64,000 nt of DNA, from positions 79,706-143,705 of the forward strand of contig NZ_JAMWEG010000017.1 in assembly GCF_025460765.1 (NCBI RefSeq). The letters run 5' to 3'. Numbering within the stretch: the first letter of the stretch is position 1; every line of letters begins with the position of its first letter. The stretch is from Micromonospora sp. MA102 (GTDB taxonomy: Bacteria; Actinomycetota; Actinomycetes; Mycobacteriales; Micromonosporaceae). The notes under the pieces were generated by a model that saw only the letters and a program-made list of their open reading frames with translations, was not told the origin of the DNA and searched no databases. Shown here in pieces: positions 52,940 through 60,736 of this stretch. The translations under genes and the position numbers were made by a program.

Positions 52940-54517
52940 GTGAAGATGCGAGCTACCGGCGTGACCGAGGCGGGCCTCGTGGTGGCGGCCCAGGCGGGTG
53001 ACCGGCGGGCCATGGACGAGTTGATCTCAGCCGGCCTGCCGCTGGTCTACACCATCGTGCACCGCGCGCTGGGCGGCGACCCGGACACCGACGACGTCGT
53101 CCAGGACACCATGGTGCGTGCCGTCCGCCGGCTACCGGAGCTGCACGCCCCGGAGAGTTTCCGTGCCTGGTTGGCCGCGATCGCCGTGCGCCAGCTCAGC
53201 ACCCATCTGCACCGTCGGCAGGTTGCTGCCCGGCGAGCCGCCCCGCTGGACGAGGCCGCCGAGGTGCCGGACGTCGAGGCAGCCTTCGAGGACGTCACGA
53301 CGCTGCGGCTTGAGCTGTCCGGGCAGCGTCGCCAGATCGTCCGCGCGAGCCACTGGCTCGACGCGGACGACCGGGCGTTGCTGTCCCTGTGGTGGCTGGA
53401 GGCGGCCGGGGAGCTGTCCCGCACCGAACTCGCGGCGGCCCTGGGGGTCAGCGTCGCACACGCGGCCGTGCGGGTGCAGCGCATGCGCCACCAGCTCGAC
53501 GTGAGCCGCGAACTGGTCGCCGCCCTGGAGGCCAGGCCGAGGTGCGCCGGGCTGGCGGACACGGCGGCGGGCTGGGACGGCGTCCCGAGTCCGTTGTGGC
53601 GCAAGCGCCTCGCCCGGCACACCCGGTCCTGCGGCCGTTGCGCACGGGCCACCGCGGGCCTGATCGCCGCGGAACGGCTGCTCCTCGGGCTGGCCCTGCT
53701 ACCGGTCCCGGTCGGGCTCACCGCCGTGCTGGTCGGCCGGGGCGCGCTCAGCGTGCCGGCCGTGTCGTCCGCCGCCGGTGCGGGACCGGCCGGTGGCATC
53801 GGCGCGAGCGTCAAGGTCGGCCTGGTCGGCCAGCTGCTCCAGGCGGTCGTGGCACACCCCGTCGCCGCGACCGTCGTCGCCGGCGCCCTCGCGGCCGGCA
53901 CCACGGTCACCGTGACGGGCCTGCCCACGCACCCGCCGCCCACGGCGTCCGCGCCGGTCGCCGCACCGACCTCCCCGGCCCGCGCCACCCCGAGCCCGAC
54001 GCCGGCGGTGCCCGCGCCGCCGCCGAGATCGGCGACGCCTCCGGCCGCGCGCCCCTCGACCGGCCGCACCGCCTCCCTGACCGTGGGGCGGCTCGTGTCG
54101 CTGGAATCGGCCGGCGGGACCGGGCGGTACGTCACGACCGTCGACGGCCTCGGCGTCCTGCTGCCGGTCGGTCCGGACAGCGCCGACGCGGCGCGCCGCC
54201 AGGCGACCTTCGCGGTTCTCGCCGGCCTGGCCGACGCCGACTGCTTCTCCTTCCGGGCCCGGGACGGTCGCTACCTGCGGCACTCGTCCTGGCGGCTGCG
54301 ACTCAGCCCCGCCGACGGGACCGAGCTGTTCCGGGGTGACGCCACCTTCTGCGCGCGTGACGGCGCGGTCCGGTCCTCCATCGCGCTGGAGGCGTCGAAC
54401 TATCCCGGATGGTTCCTCCGGCACCGCGACGGTCAGTTGTGGGTGGACCAGGTGGACGGCAGCGCCGGCTTCCGCGCCGACAGTGCGTTTCGGGTCCGCC
54501 CCGCCCTGGCGGACTGA
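52940..54517 (+). CDS. ECF sigma factor fused to zinc anti-sigma motif, membrane segment and AbfB sugar-binding domain
   Basis: 525 residues. Sigma region 2 spans ~18-95 (with DTDDVVQDTMVRA and FRAWLAAIA); region 4 spans ~128-190 (ELSRTELAAALGVSVAHAAVRVQR, in outline). Residues 227-234, HTRSCGRC, give H-x3-C-x2-C, the signature of zinc-binding anti-sigma domains, with Cys202 as a possible extra ligand. Hydrophobic stretches lie at ~247-266 and ~300-327; then a Pro/Thr/Ala linker (~328-376). Residues ~383-523 resemble AbfB (CBM42), including CFSFRARDGRYLRHSSW and SNYPGWFLRHRDGQL, with FRADSAFRVRPAL at the end. It would place a sugar sensor outside and a sigma factor inside. Start GTG 52940 or ATG 52946; no clear ribosome site. 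Confidence 0.82.
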   Translation: MKMRATGVTEAGLVVAAQAGDRRAMDELISAGLPLVYTIVHRALGGDPDTDDVVQDTMVRAVRRLPELHAPESFRAWLAAIAVRQLSTHLHRRQVAARRAAPLDEAAEVPDVEAAFEDVTTLRLELSGQRRQIVRASHWLDADDRALLSLWWLEAAGELSRTELAAALGVSVAHAAVRVQRMRHQLDVSRELVAALEARPRCAGLADTAAGWDGVPSPLWRKRLARHTRSCGRCARATAGLIAAERLLLGLALLPVPVGLTAVLVGRGALSVPAVSSAAGAGPAGGIGASVKVGLVGQLLQAVVAHPVAATVVAGALAAGTTVTVTGLPTHPPPTASAPVAAPTSPARATPSPTPAVPAPPPRSATPPAARPSTGRTASLTVGRLVSLESAGGTGRYVTTVDGLGVLLPVGPDSADAARRQATFAVLAGLADADCFSFRARDGRYLRHSSWRLRLSPADGTELFRGDATFCARDGAVRSSIALEASNYPGWFLRHRDGQLWVDQVDGSAGFRADSAFRVRPALAD

Positions 54518-54626
54518 GACCGCACCGGGGCGTCGCCGATAACAGTTTTCGGCCCGACGATTCGACGGACCGACGTGGCGGCGATCGAAATAGCGGAATA
54601 GACATTCGTTGTTGCCTTCGGGTCGC

Positions 54627-54640
54627 TGTTATCGCTAACA
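54627..54640. promoter_or_regulatory. LacI-type operator upstream of GH27
   Basis: TGTTATCGCTAACA, near-palindromic with the TGTTA/TAACA arms of the other sites, lies 153 bases before the GH27 start and downstream of the sigma-factor gene. Confidence 0.65.
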
Positions 54641-54793
54641 TCGCTGCGGGCTGAGTGGGCGTCGGGAGCCGGGTGACGCACCGGGACCCCAGCCCTCTCC
54701 CGGGGCGGTTCAGCAGGCCGGGGCATCCGGCCGCGAGCGCCCCGGCCGGACCACGACCTGCGACGGGGTACGCCGCCGCGGGAAGGAGAACCA

Positions 54794-56440
54794 ATGAGAC
54801 TTTCCGCCTCGGGCCGCCGCTGGGCCGCCGGTCTGGCGGCCGCGCTGCTGCTGGCCGGCGCCCTGACCGGACTGCGTGCCTCCACCGCCCTGGCCCTGGA
54901 CAACGGGGTCGCCCGCACCCCGCCCATGGGCTGGAACAGTTGGAACTCGTTCGGCTGCAACATCAACGAGTCGCTGATCCGGCAGTCCGCCGACGCCATC
55001 GTCGCGAGCGGAATGCGCGACGCCGGCTATCAGTACGTCGTGGTCGACGACTGCTGGTTCAACCCCAACCGCGACTCCGCCGGCAACCTCCAGGGCGACC
55101 CCGGCCGGTTCCCGAGCGGCATGAAGGCGCTCGGCGACTACCTGCACGGCAAGGGCCTGAAGTTCGGCCTCTACCAGGTGCCGGTGGACCGCACCTGTGC
55201 CCAGTACTTCGGCTCCTACCCGGGCGCCACCGGCAGTCAGGGACACGAGGCGCAGGACGCCCGGCAGTTCGCCGCCTGGGGCGTGGACTTCCTCAAGTAC
55301 GACTGGTGCTCGCCGAACGGCACGATCGACCAACAGGTGGCGACCTTCGCCCGGATGCGGGACGCCCTCGCGGCCACCGGCCGCCCCATCGTCTACAGCA
55401 TCAATCCGAACAGCATCCACGCCAAGACCGGACCGCAGCGCAACTGGGGCGACGTGGCCAACATGTGGCGGACCACCGAGGACATCACCAACGCCTGGGA
55501 CACCGGCCAGACCAACGGCTACCCGATGGGCATCCAGAACATCATCAACGTCACCGTTCCGCTGGCCGGCTACGCGCGTCCCGGCGGGTTCAACGACCCC
55601 GACATGATGGAGGTCGGCCGGGGCGGCATGACCGACACCGAGATGCGCAGCCACTTCGCGATGTGGGCCGTGCTCGCGGCGCCGCTGATCGCCGGCAACG
55701 ACGTTCGGGCCATGACGTCGGCCACCCAGAGCATCCTCACCAACCGGAACCTGATCGCGATCAACCAGGACAGCCTCGGTCTGCAGAGCACCCAGATCTC
55801 CTTCGACGGCACCCGGCGAGTGCTGGCCAAGACGCTGGCCAACGGTGACGTCGCCGTGGCGCTGTTCAACCAGGGCAGCACCACCACGACGATCTCGACC
55901 ACCGCCGCCGCCGTGGGGAAGACCGGCACCTTCTTCACCCTGCTCGACGCCTGGACCAACGCCACGAGCACCACCGGTGGCGCCATCTCGGCCAGCGTCC
56001 CCGCGCACGGCACGGTGGTCTACCGGGTCAGCGGCGGCGGCACCACCACCCCACCGCCGGCCACCACCGGCGCGCTGGTGAGCGCCGCCTCCGGCCGGTG
56101 CCTGGACGTTCCGCAGAGCAGCACCGCCAACGGCACCCAGCCGGTGATCTGGGACTGCAACGGTGGCGCCAACCAGCGCTGGAGCATCAGCGGAGACAGC
56201 GTGCAGGCCCTCGGCAAGTGTCTGGACGCCCCGCTGAACGCCGCCCCGGGCGCCAAGGCGCAGATCTGGGACTGCAACGGTGGCGCCAACCAGCGCTGGA
56301 CCCGCAACTCCGACGGCACCATCCGGGGCCAGCAGTCCGGTCTCTGCCTCGACGTCAACGGCGCCGCCACCGGCAACGGCACCACCGTCATCCTCTGGAA
56401 CTGCACCGCCGCCGCGAATCAGCGGTGGACGCTCCGATAG
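54794..56440 (+). CDS. Secreted GH27 enzyme with CBM13; beta-L-arabinopyranosidase or alpha-galactosidase
   Basis: 548 residues. Signal to ~35 (ALA). GH27 barrel with PPMGWNSWNSF, nucleophile Asp170 (LKYDWC) and acid/base Asp230 (WRTTED). Where alpha-galactosidases have Y-S-D-A-G, this protein reads Y-Q-V-P-V, so the sugar-contacting Asp is Val129. A hydrophobic residue at this place is known from a Streptomyces GH27 beta-L-arabinopyranosidase. A Pro/Thr linker and a CBM13 (~425-548) follow. GGAAGGAG precedes the ATG. The arabinan/xylan setting also favours the arabinopyranose reading; experiments would decide. Confidence 0.88.
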   Translation: MRLSASGRRWAAGLAAALLLAGALTGLRASTALALDNGVARTPPMGWNSWNSFGCNINESLIRQSADAIVASGMRDAGYQYVVVDDCWFNPNRDSAGNLQGDPGRFPSGMKALGDYLHGKGLKFGLYQVPVDRTCAQYFGSYPGATGSQGHEAQDARQFAAWGVDFLKYDWCSPNGTIDQQVATFARMRDALAATGRPIVYSINPNSIHAKTGPQRNWGDVANMWRTTEDITNAWDTGQTNGYPMGIQNIINVTVPLAGYARPGGFNDPDMMEVGRGGMTDTEMRSHFAMWAVLAAPLIAGNDVRAMTSATQSILTNRNLIAINQDSLGLQSTQISFDGTRRVLAKTLANGDVAVALFNQGSTTTTISTTAAAVGKTGTFFTLLDAWTNATSTTGGAISASVPAHGTVVYRVSGGGTTTPPPATTGALVSAASGRCLDVPQSSTANGTQPVIWDCNGGANQRWSISGDSVQALGKCLDAPLNAAPGAKAQIWDCNGGANQRWTRNSDGTIRGQQSGLCLDVNGAATGNGTTVILWNCTAAANQRWTLR

Positions 56441-57966
56441 GAGCCCTCGCGCCGTTCCGGCCCGTCCCGCGGGACCGGCCGGACGGCGGCGATGGTACGG
56501 GGGAGCAGCCGCCGGTCGGCACGGAGAACGGTGCCGTCGGGGCGGACGACGGCCGCGCGGGCAGCGCCCAGCCAGCGGTGCAGTGCGCCGCCCGGCCGGG
56601 CGACGACCAGTACCGCCCCGCGCCGTTCGATGTCGGCCCGAAGCGCCGTCGACGGCTCGACGGACGTGACGATCGCGAACCGGCCGGCGGCCACGTCGTC
56701 GAACCGCCGGTCGCCGTCGATGACCGCGTTCGGGCAGAGCCCGCCGGCGAGGCCGCGGCGCAGCCGTGGCCGCACCACGAGGTCGGAGCGGCGCAGCGGC
56801 GGTGTCCGGCTGTCCGTGGCCAGGTCCGTGAGACCCGGCACGAGGTGCAACCGGGGCGCCACGGCGCGACGGATGACGTTGCCCCACTCGCCGCCGGCCG
56901 TCATCGCCGTACCGATGAGCCGGGCCAGCTTGATCATGGCGCGGACGTGCTGGCCGCGTTCGATCTGGTAGGTGTCGAGCACGGTCTCGGCGAGGGTCCC
57001 GCCGAGCACGCCGGCGAGCTTCCAGGCCAGGTTCATCGCGTCGCGCAGCCCGGCGCACAGACCCTGGCCGATGAACGGTGGGCTGAGGTGGGCGGCGTCG
57101 CCGAGCAGGAACACCCGCCGGTCGCGCCAGCAGTCCGCGACCTGCGCGCGGAAGGTGTACTCGGCGACCCGGATGATCTCCAGCTCCGCGACGGGTAGGT
57201 CCCCGGTCCACCGCGAGATCAGCGGATGCAGCCGGGCCATGTCGCGGTAGTCGTCGGCGGTCTCGCCGGGCGCCAGCCGGAACTCCCAGCGGTAGCGGGT
57301 CCTCCCGATCCGCAGGTAGGTGCCGGCGCGGGCCGGGTCGGAGAGCTGGTGCACACCCTCCCACTGGCCGAGATCGGCGTCGGTGGCCACGTCGATGACG
57401 AGCCAGCGTTGCGTGAAGCCCAGGTCCCGCATGGTGGCGCCGATCGAGGCCCGGGTCAGGCTGTTGGCCCCGTCGCAGCCCAGGACGTACGCCGCCCGCA
57501 CGGACCCCGGCTCGCCGGTGGCGGTGTCCGTGACGTCGACCCGCACCCCGCCGGAGTCCTGCGTCAACGCCGTGACCTCGGCGTTGCCGCGGAGGGTGAC
57601 CGTGCCGAACCGCTGGAGGTTGCGGCGGAGGATCGCCTCCAGCTCCGGCTGGTCGAACATGCTTCCCTGCGGGTAGCCGTGCCGGCCCGGCGCCGTGCCG
57701 CGCGGGAACTCGGCCAGCACCCGCATGTTCCGATCGAGGAGGCGCAGACCCCGGTGCGGGCGGGAGATCGCGGCGAACGCGTCGCGCAGCCCGAGTCGGG
57801 CAAGGATCCGGTGGACCTCGTCGTCCAGCGCGACGGCCCGGGGCTGCGGGTAGATCGACTCCCAACGGTCGAGGACGAGGCACTCGACGCCGTACTGCGC
57901 GAGGAGCGTCGCGGCGGTGAGCCCGGTGGGGCCCGCGCCGACGACCACTACGGGCACGGTCCTCAT
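56419..57966 (-). CDS. FAD-dependent aromatic hydroxylase (MhpA-like)
   Basis: 515 residues of the PHBH/MhpA class. FAD motifs: VVVVGAGPTGLTAATLL, the DG motif VLGCDGANSLTRA and VFLLGDAAHLSPPFIGQGLCAG in outline. The C-terminal thioredoxin-like domain (~400-515) is shortened. The class hydroxylates phenolic acids with NAD(P)H; the substrate here is not evident. Its 3' end overlaps the GH27 3' end by 22 bases on the opposite strand. No other aromatic pathway genes are nearby. Confidence 0.85.
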   Translation of the reverse strand: MRTVPVVVVGAGPTGLTAATLLAQYGVECLVLDRWESIYPQPRAVALDDEVHRILARLGLRDAFAAISRPHRGLRLLDRNMRVLAEFPRGTAPGRHGYPQGSMFDQPELEAILRRNLQRFGTVTLRGNAEVTALTQDSGGVRVDVTDTATGEPGSVRAAYVLGCDGANSLTRASIGATMRDLGFTQRWLVIDVATDADLGQWEGVHQLSDPARAGTYLRIGRTRYRWEFRLAPGETADDYRDMARLHPLISRWTGDLPVAELEIIRVAEYTFRAQVADCWRDRRVFLLGDAAHLSPPFIGQGLCAGLRDAMNLAWKLAGVLGGTLAETVLDTYQIERGQHVRAMIKLARLIGTAMTAGGEWGNVIRRAVAPRLHLVPGLTDLATDSRTPPLRRSDLVVRPRLRRGLAGGLCPNAVIDGDRRFDDVAAGRFAIVTSVEPSTALRADIERRGAVLVVARPGGALHRWLGAARAAVVRPDGTVLRADRRLLPRTIAAVRPVPRDGPERREGSYRSVHR

Positions 57967-58000
57967 CGGGCCCTCGATCCACCGGCTGACGACGCCGAGG

Positions 58001-58768
58001 TCAGTAGCGGCCGAGGCTTTCCAGCGGGCACATCACGATGCGCGGCTGGGCGGCGGGGTCGAGCCATCGCAGCACGGTGACCAGGTCGGTGTGCGACAGG
58101 CTGACGCAGCCGGCGGTGGGACCGGACGGCGTCTTGCTGAACTCGTGCAGGAAGATCCCGCTGCCCGCGTTCGGCACCGGCTTCGCGACGTTCGGCGGCA
58201 TGTTGTAGGTGATCACGGCGAAGTGCGTGTACGCGGGCTGCTCCGTCCACAGCGCCTCGCTGAGGCCACCGGGACTGGTGGCGGTGTGCTGGAAGGTGTT
58301 GTAGCCGGACGAGTTCGGGTTCTCGTTCCACCAGTCGTTCACCACGAGCCGGTGGTACGGGTACCGGACGCCCGGGTTGGCCGCGATGCCGTACATCGTC
58401 GGGCCGATGGAGTAGACGCCCGTCGGCGTGGTCGGGACGCCCTCGACGTGGTGGTCGCTGAAGTACTGCGATCCGATGCGCGCGGGCAGCGCCGCGGAGA
58501 CCGGGACCCAGGTCCCGTCGACCTTGGCGAACGTCTCCAGTGTGGCGTAGCTGGTGTTGTAGCTGGCCGCGGTCACGATGACGACCTGCCGGGTGGTCGC
58601 CGGGAGGGTCGTGAGGTTGTTGGCCTTGTTGTACCGCGATGTGCGGCGCGGCCGGGGCGTGTCGATGGTGGCGTCGGTGGTCGATGCCGCGGCGGGCGTC
58701 GCGCCGGAGGCCACGACGGGAGCCGCGACACCGGCCGCCGCGCCGAGGATCAGAGATCTCCGCTTCAT
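58001..58768 (-). CDS. Exported L,D-transpeptidase-like (YkuD-fold) protein
   Basis: 255 residues. A Tat-type signal (MKRRSLILGAAAG) leads to an AAS/ASG cleavage region near residue 28. The YkuD active site appears as FLHEFSKTPSGPTAGCVSLS, with His and catalytic Cys in the usual order though the HG of the classical motif is HE. Such enzymes cross-link peptidoglycan; members with this spacing are often of unproven activity. The ATG overlaps the stop of the alpha/beta hydrolase gene upstream (ATGA), so the two are co-translated. Confidence 0.8.
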   Translation of the reverse strand: MKRRSLILGAAAGVAAPVVASGATPAAASTTDATIDTPRPRRTSRYNKANNLTTLPATTRQVVIVTAASYNTSYATLETFAKVDGTWVPVSAALPARIGSQYFSDHHVEGVPTTPTGVYSIGPTMYGIAANPGVRYPYHRLVVNDWWNENPNSSGYNTFQHTATSPGGLSEALWTEQPAYTHFAVITYNMPPNVAKPVPNAGSGIFLHEFSKTPSGPTAGCVSLSHTDLVTVLRWLDPAAQPRIVMCPLESLGRY

Positions 58769-59634
58769 CTGGCCGATCCTCGCACCTGGGCCGTCTCCGT
58801 GTCGTCCTTCGCCGCGACGGATTCCGGTGCCCGGTCGAGGTCGGCGACCTCGCGTACGGCCCCGGCGACGGCCCGGAAGTCCTTCCGGAGGATCGCACCG
58901 TGGTTGCTGGCGACCTTCGCGGCGATCTGGATGTGCGCGTTGCGGGCGGTCACCCCTTCGGAGCTGGTGCGGATTCGTTCCTGCTCGTCGCTGCGGCTGC
59001 CGAAGGACGTCCCCGAGGCGACGACGTATCGCACCGGGACGGTGATGGTGTCCAGCACGCGGCCCAGCTCGCTCTCGCGGGACAGCCTGCCGAGCTCGAT
59101 GTTGCTGTTCGCCTGCTGGTCGGCGGTCATGCGGGGGGCCAGTCCGGTCGGGCGCAGCAACGGCAGGAACCAGCTCATCCGCCGGAACAGCTTGCGGATC
59201 CGCTGCTCCATGGCCTCGTCGAGCCAGTCGTGCGGGAAGGCGCCGTCGACCAGGACCGCACCGAGGGCACGTTCCGGATTCCGGCTGGCCCAGTGCGCCC
59301 CGACGACCGCGCCGTAGGACCAGCCCACCACCAGCGCCCGGTCCACACCCCTGGCCGCGAGGACGGCGTCGACATCCCGTACGGCGGCCGCGAAGGAATA
59401 GTCCGCCGAACGCTTCGACCTGCCACGGGCGCGCTCGTCGTAGGTGATGTGCCGCCACCCCGCGCCCAGTTCCGCGATGACCCGACGCCAGTACCCCCGG
59501 GTGGCGAACTGGCCGTTGAGGTAGACCACCGGGACACCGGGACCGCCGGTGTCGGTGACGGCCAGGGCCGTGTCGTCGACCGGAACCATGCCGGTCCACG
59601 TCGAGCTGGTCGAGGACTTGCTGTTCTTCATCAT
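58765..59634 (-). CDS. Alpha/beta-fold hydrolase
   Basis: 289 residues. Nucleophile elbow GWSYGAVVG (Ser), oxyanion strand VVYLNGQFATRGYW, and a late GTSFGSR and NHGAIL around the likely His/Asp positions. Family: general esterases, lactonases and haloperoxidase-like enzymes; the substrate is unknown. GAGGAAACG precedes a double ATG (59634/59631). The downstream gene is the L,D-transpeptidase, and the upstream DUF4097 gene is on the same strand with a 121-base gap. Confidence 0.85.
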   Translation of the reverse strand: MMKNSKSSTSSTWTGMVPVDDTALAVTDTGGPGVPVVYLNGQFATRGYWRRVIAELGAGWRHITYDERARGRSKRSADYSFAAAVRDVDAVLAARGVDRALVVGWSYGAVVGAHWASRNPERALGAVLVDGAFPHDWLDEAMEQRIRKLFRRMSWFLPLLRPTGLAPRMTADQQANSNIELGRLSRESELGRVLDTITVPVRYVVASGTSFGSRSDEQERIRTSSEGVTARNAHIQIAAKVASNHGAILRKDFRAVAGAVREVADLDRAPESVAAKDDTETAQVRGSAR

Positions 59635-59755
59635 CGTTTCCTCTTCGTCTGTTGTCTGATGTGGCTCGGGGACGGCCGGCCGGGCCTTTGGCGACGACCG
59701 ACGGGATCTCGATCGCGGTGGGCCCGGCCGGTCGGCCGGTACTGGTACTGGTCGG

Positions 59756-60421
59756 TCAGAGGCTGCGGGCGGTGATGTCGCCCTGGCCGGTGGTGGCGCG
59801 GATGTCGAGGCCGGTGGTGCCGTCGTTCTTGAGGGCGTTGCTGACGCGCCCGTAGCCGGTGCCGGCGTCCAGGGCGGCCGAGACGCCGCCGGCGGCAGCG
59901 ACCGAGATGTCGCCGGACCCGGTGCGGAGCACGACCGTGCCGCGCACGGCCTCGGTGATCCGGATGTCGCCCCGTGCGGTGCTGATCTCGGCGGGGCCGT
60001 TGAGCCGGCCGACCTCGACGTCGCCGTCGATCGCGGCGAGGCGGACGCTCGCGGCCTCGTCGATTTTGATCTGGCGGTACGCGCCGTCGAAGACGACGTC
60101 ACCGAGGCGCCCGACGCCGCGGAGCTCGGTGGCGGCGGCCTTGGCCTCGACGCGGGAGCCGGCGGGCAGCTGGACGGTGACCTCCACGGATCCGGAAGGA
60201 CCGAAGAGCCGGTTGTCCGGCGTCGCGGCGGTGACCCGCAGGACACCGTCGGCGTAGGTGACGCTGGTGTGCTCGGCGGCCCGGGCGTCGCGGCTCTTGC
60301 CGGGGCTGGCGGGCCGGACCTCGACGGTGGTGTCGGCGCGGTCCGCGGCGATGAACTGGATCCGACCGGCGGGGATGTCGAGGACGGCGGAGATCGGGGC
60401 GGGGGTGTCGAACTTCTGCAT
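59756..60421 (-). CDS. DUF4097-family beta-helix protein
   Basis: 221 residues. After MQKFDTPAPISAVLDI, repeating beta strands form a right-handed helix, with repeated motifs such as EVTVQLPAGS, DVEVGRLNGPAEIST and GDISVAAAGG. DUF4097 proteins of actinomycetes are cytoplasmic, of unknown function, and often adjoin a regulator. GGGAG is upstream of the paired ATGs (60424/60421). An open frame further upstream covers the promoter and is not used. Confidence 0.8.
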   Translation of the reverse strand: MQKFDTPAPISAVLDIPAGRIQFIAADRADTTVEVRPASPGKSRDARAAEHTSVTYADGVLRVTAATPDNRLFGPSGSVEVTVQLPAGSRVEAKAAATELRGVGRLGDVVFDGAYRQIKIDEAASVRLAAIDGDVEVGRLNGPAEISTARGDIRITEAVRGTVVLRTGSGDISVAAAGGVSAALDAGTGYGRVSNALKNDGTTGLDIRATTGQGDITARSL

Positions 60422-60467
60422 CATGCTCTCCCGTGTTCGTGCACTGTTTCTGATACCGGAAACGCTA

Positions 60468-60591
60468 CGTTGCTTTCCACACCTTGGCAACAAGTCTGTT
60501 GCGCTAGTCGGTGATATTAACAGGTCAACGGCGTAAAACTGTTGCAACGGGCGTCGGGAGAACGCAACGCCGGTCACCGCACCATTGCAAT
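60468..60591. promoter_or_regulatory. Cluster of GTTGC/GCAAC palindromes in a divergent promoter
   Basis: Between the divergent DUF4097 and ugpA-like genes lie CGTTGC (60468), GCAACA-AGTC-TGTTGC (60487-60502, perfect arms), GTTGCAAC (60541-60548, perfect), CGCAACG (60563) and ATTGCAAT (60584-60591, perfect). Repeated half-sites at this density suggest cooperative regulator binding. The remaining bases to 60736 show only an isolated AGGAGG at 60697-60702. Confidence 0.5.
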
Positions 60592-60736
60592 GAACAGGCG
60601 GTGAACGCTACGGGCGGGCGCCGCGGCCGGCGGCTTCGCGAAGCCGCCGGCGGCCGGGAACGGTGGCAAGAACTTCCAGCTCCGGGTCGTGCATAGGAGG
60701 ATTTCTTTCGCTCGATGGCGTTGGTACTGTGCTGCC

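Noticed and set aside
54710..57982. A 1090-codon open frame on the minus strand across the GH27 gene.
   Set aside because: It is the antisense shadow of two GC-rich genes; its product is low-complexity Arg/Gly/Val-rich with no domain, while GH27 and MhpA-like frames have full motifs.
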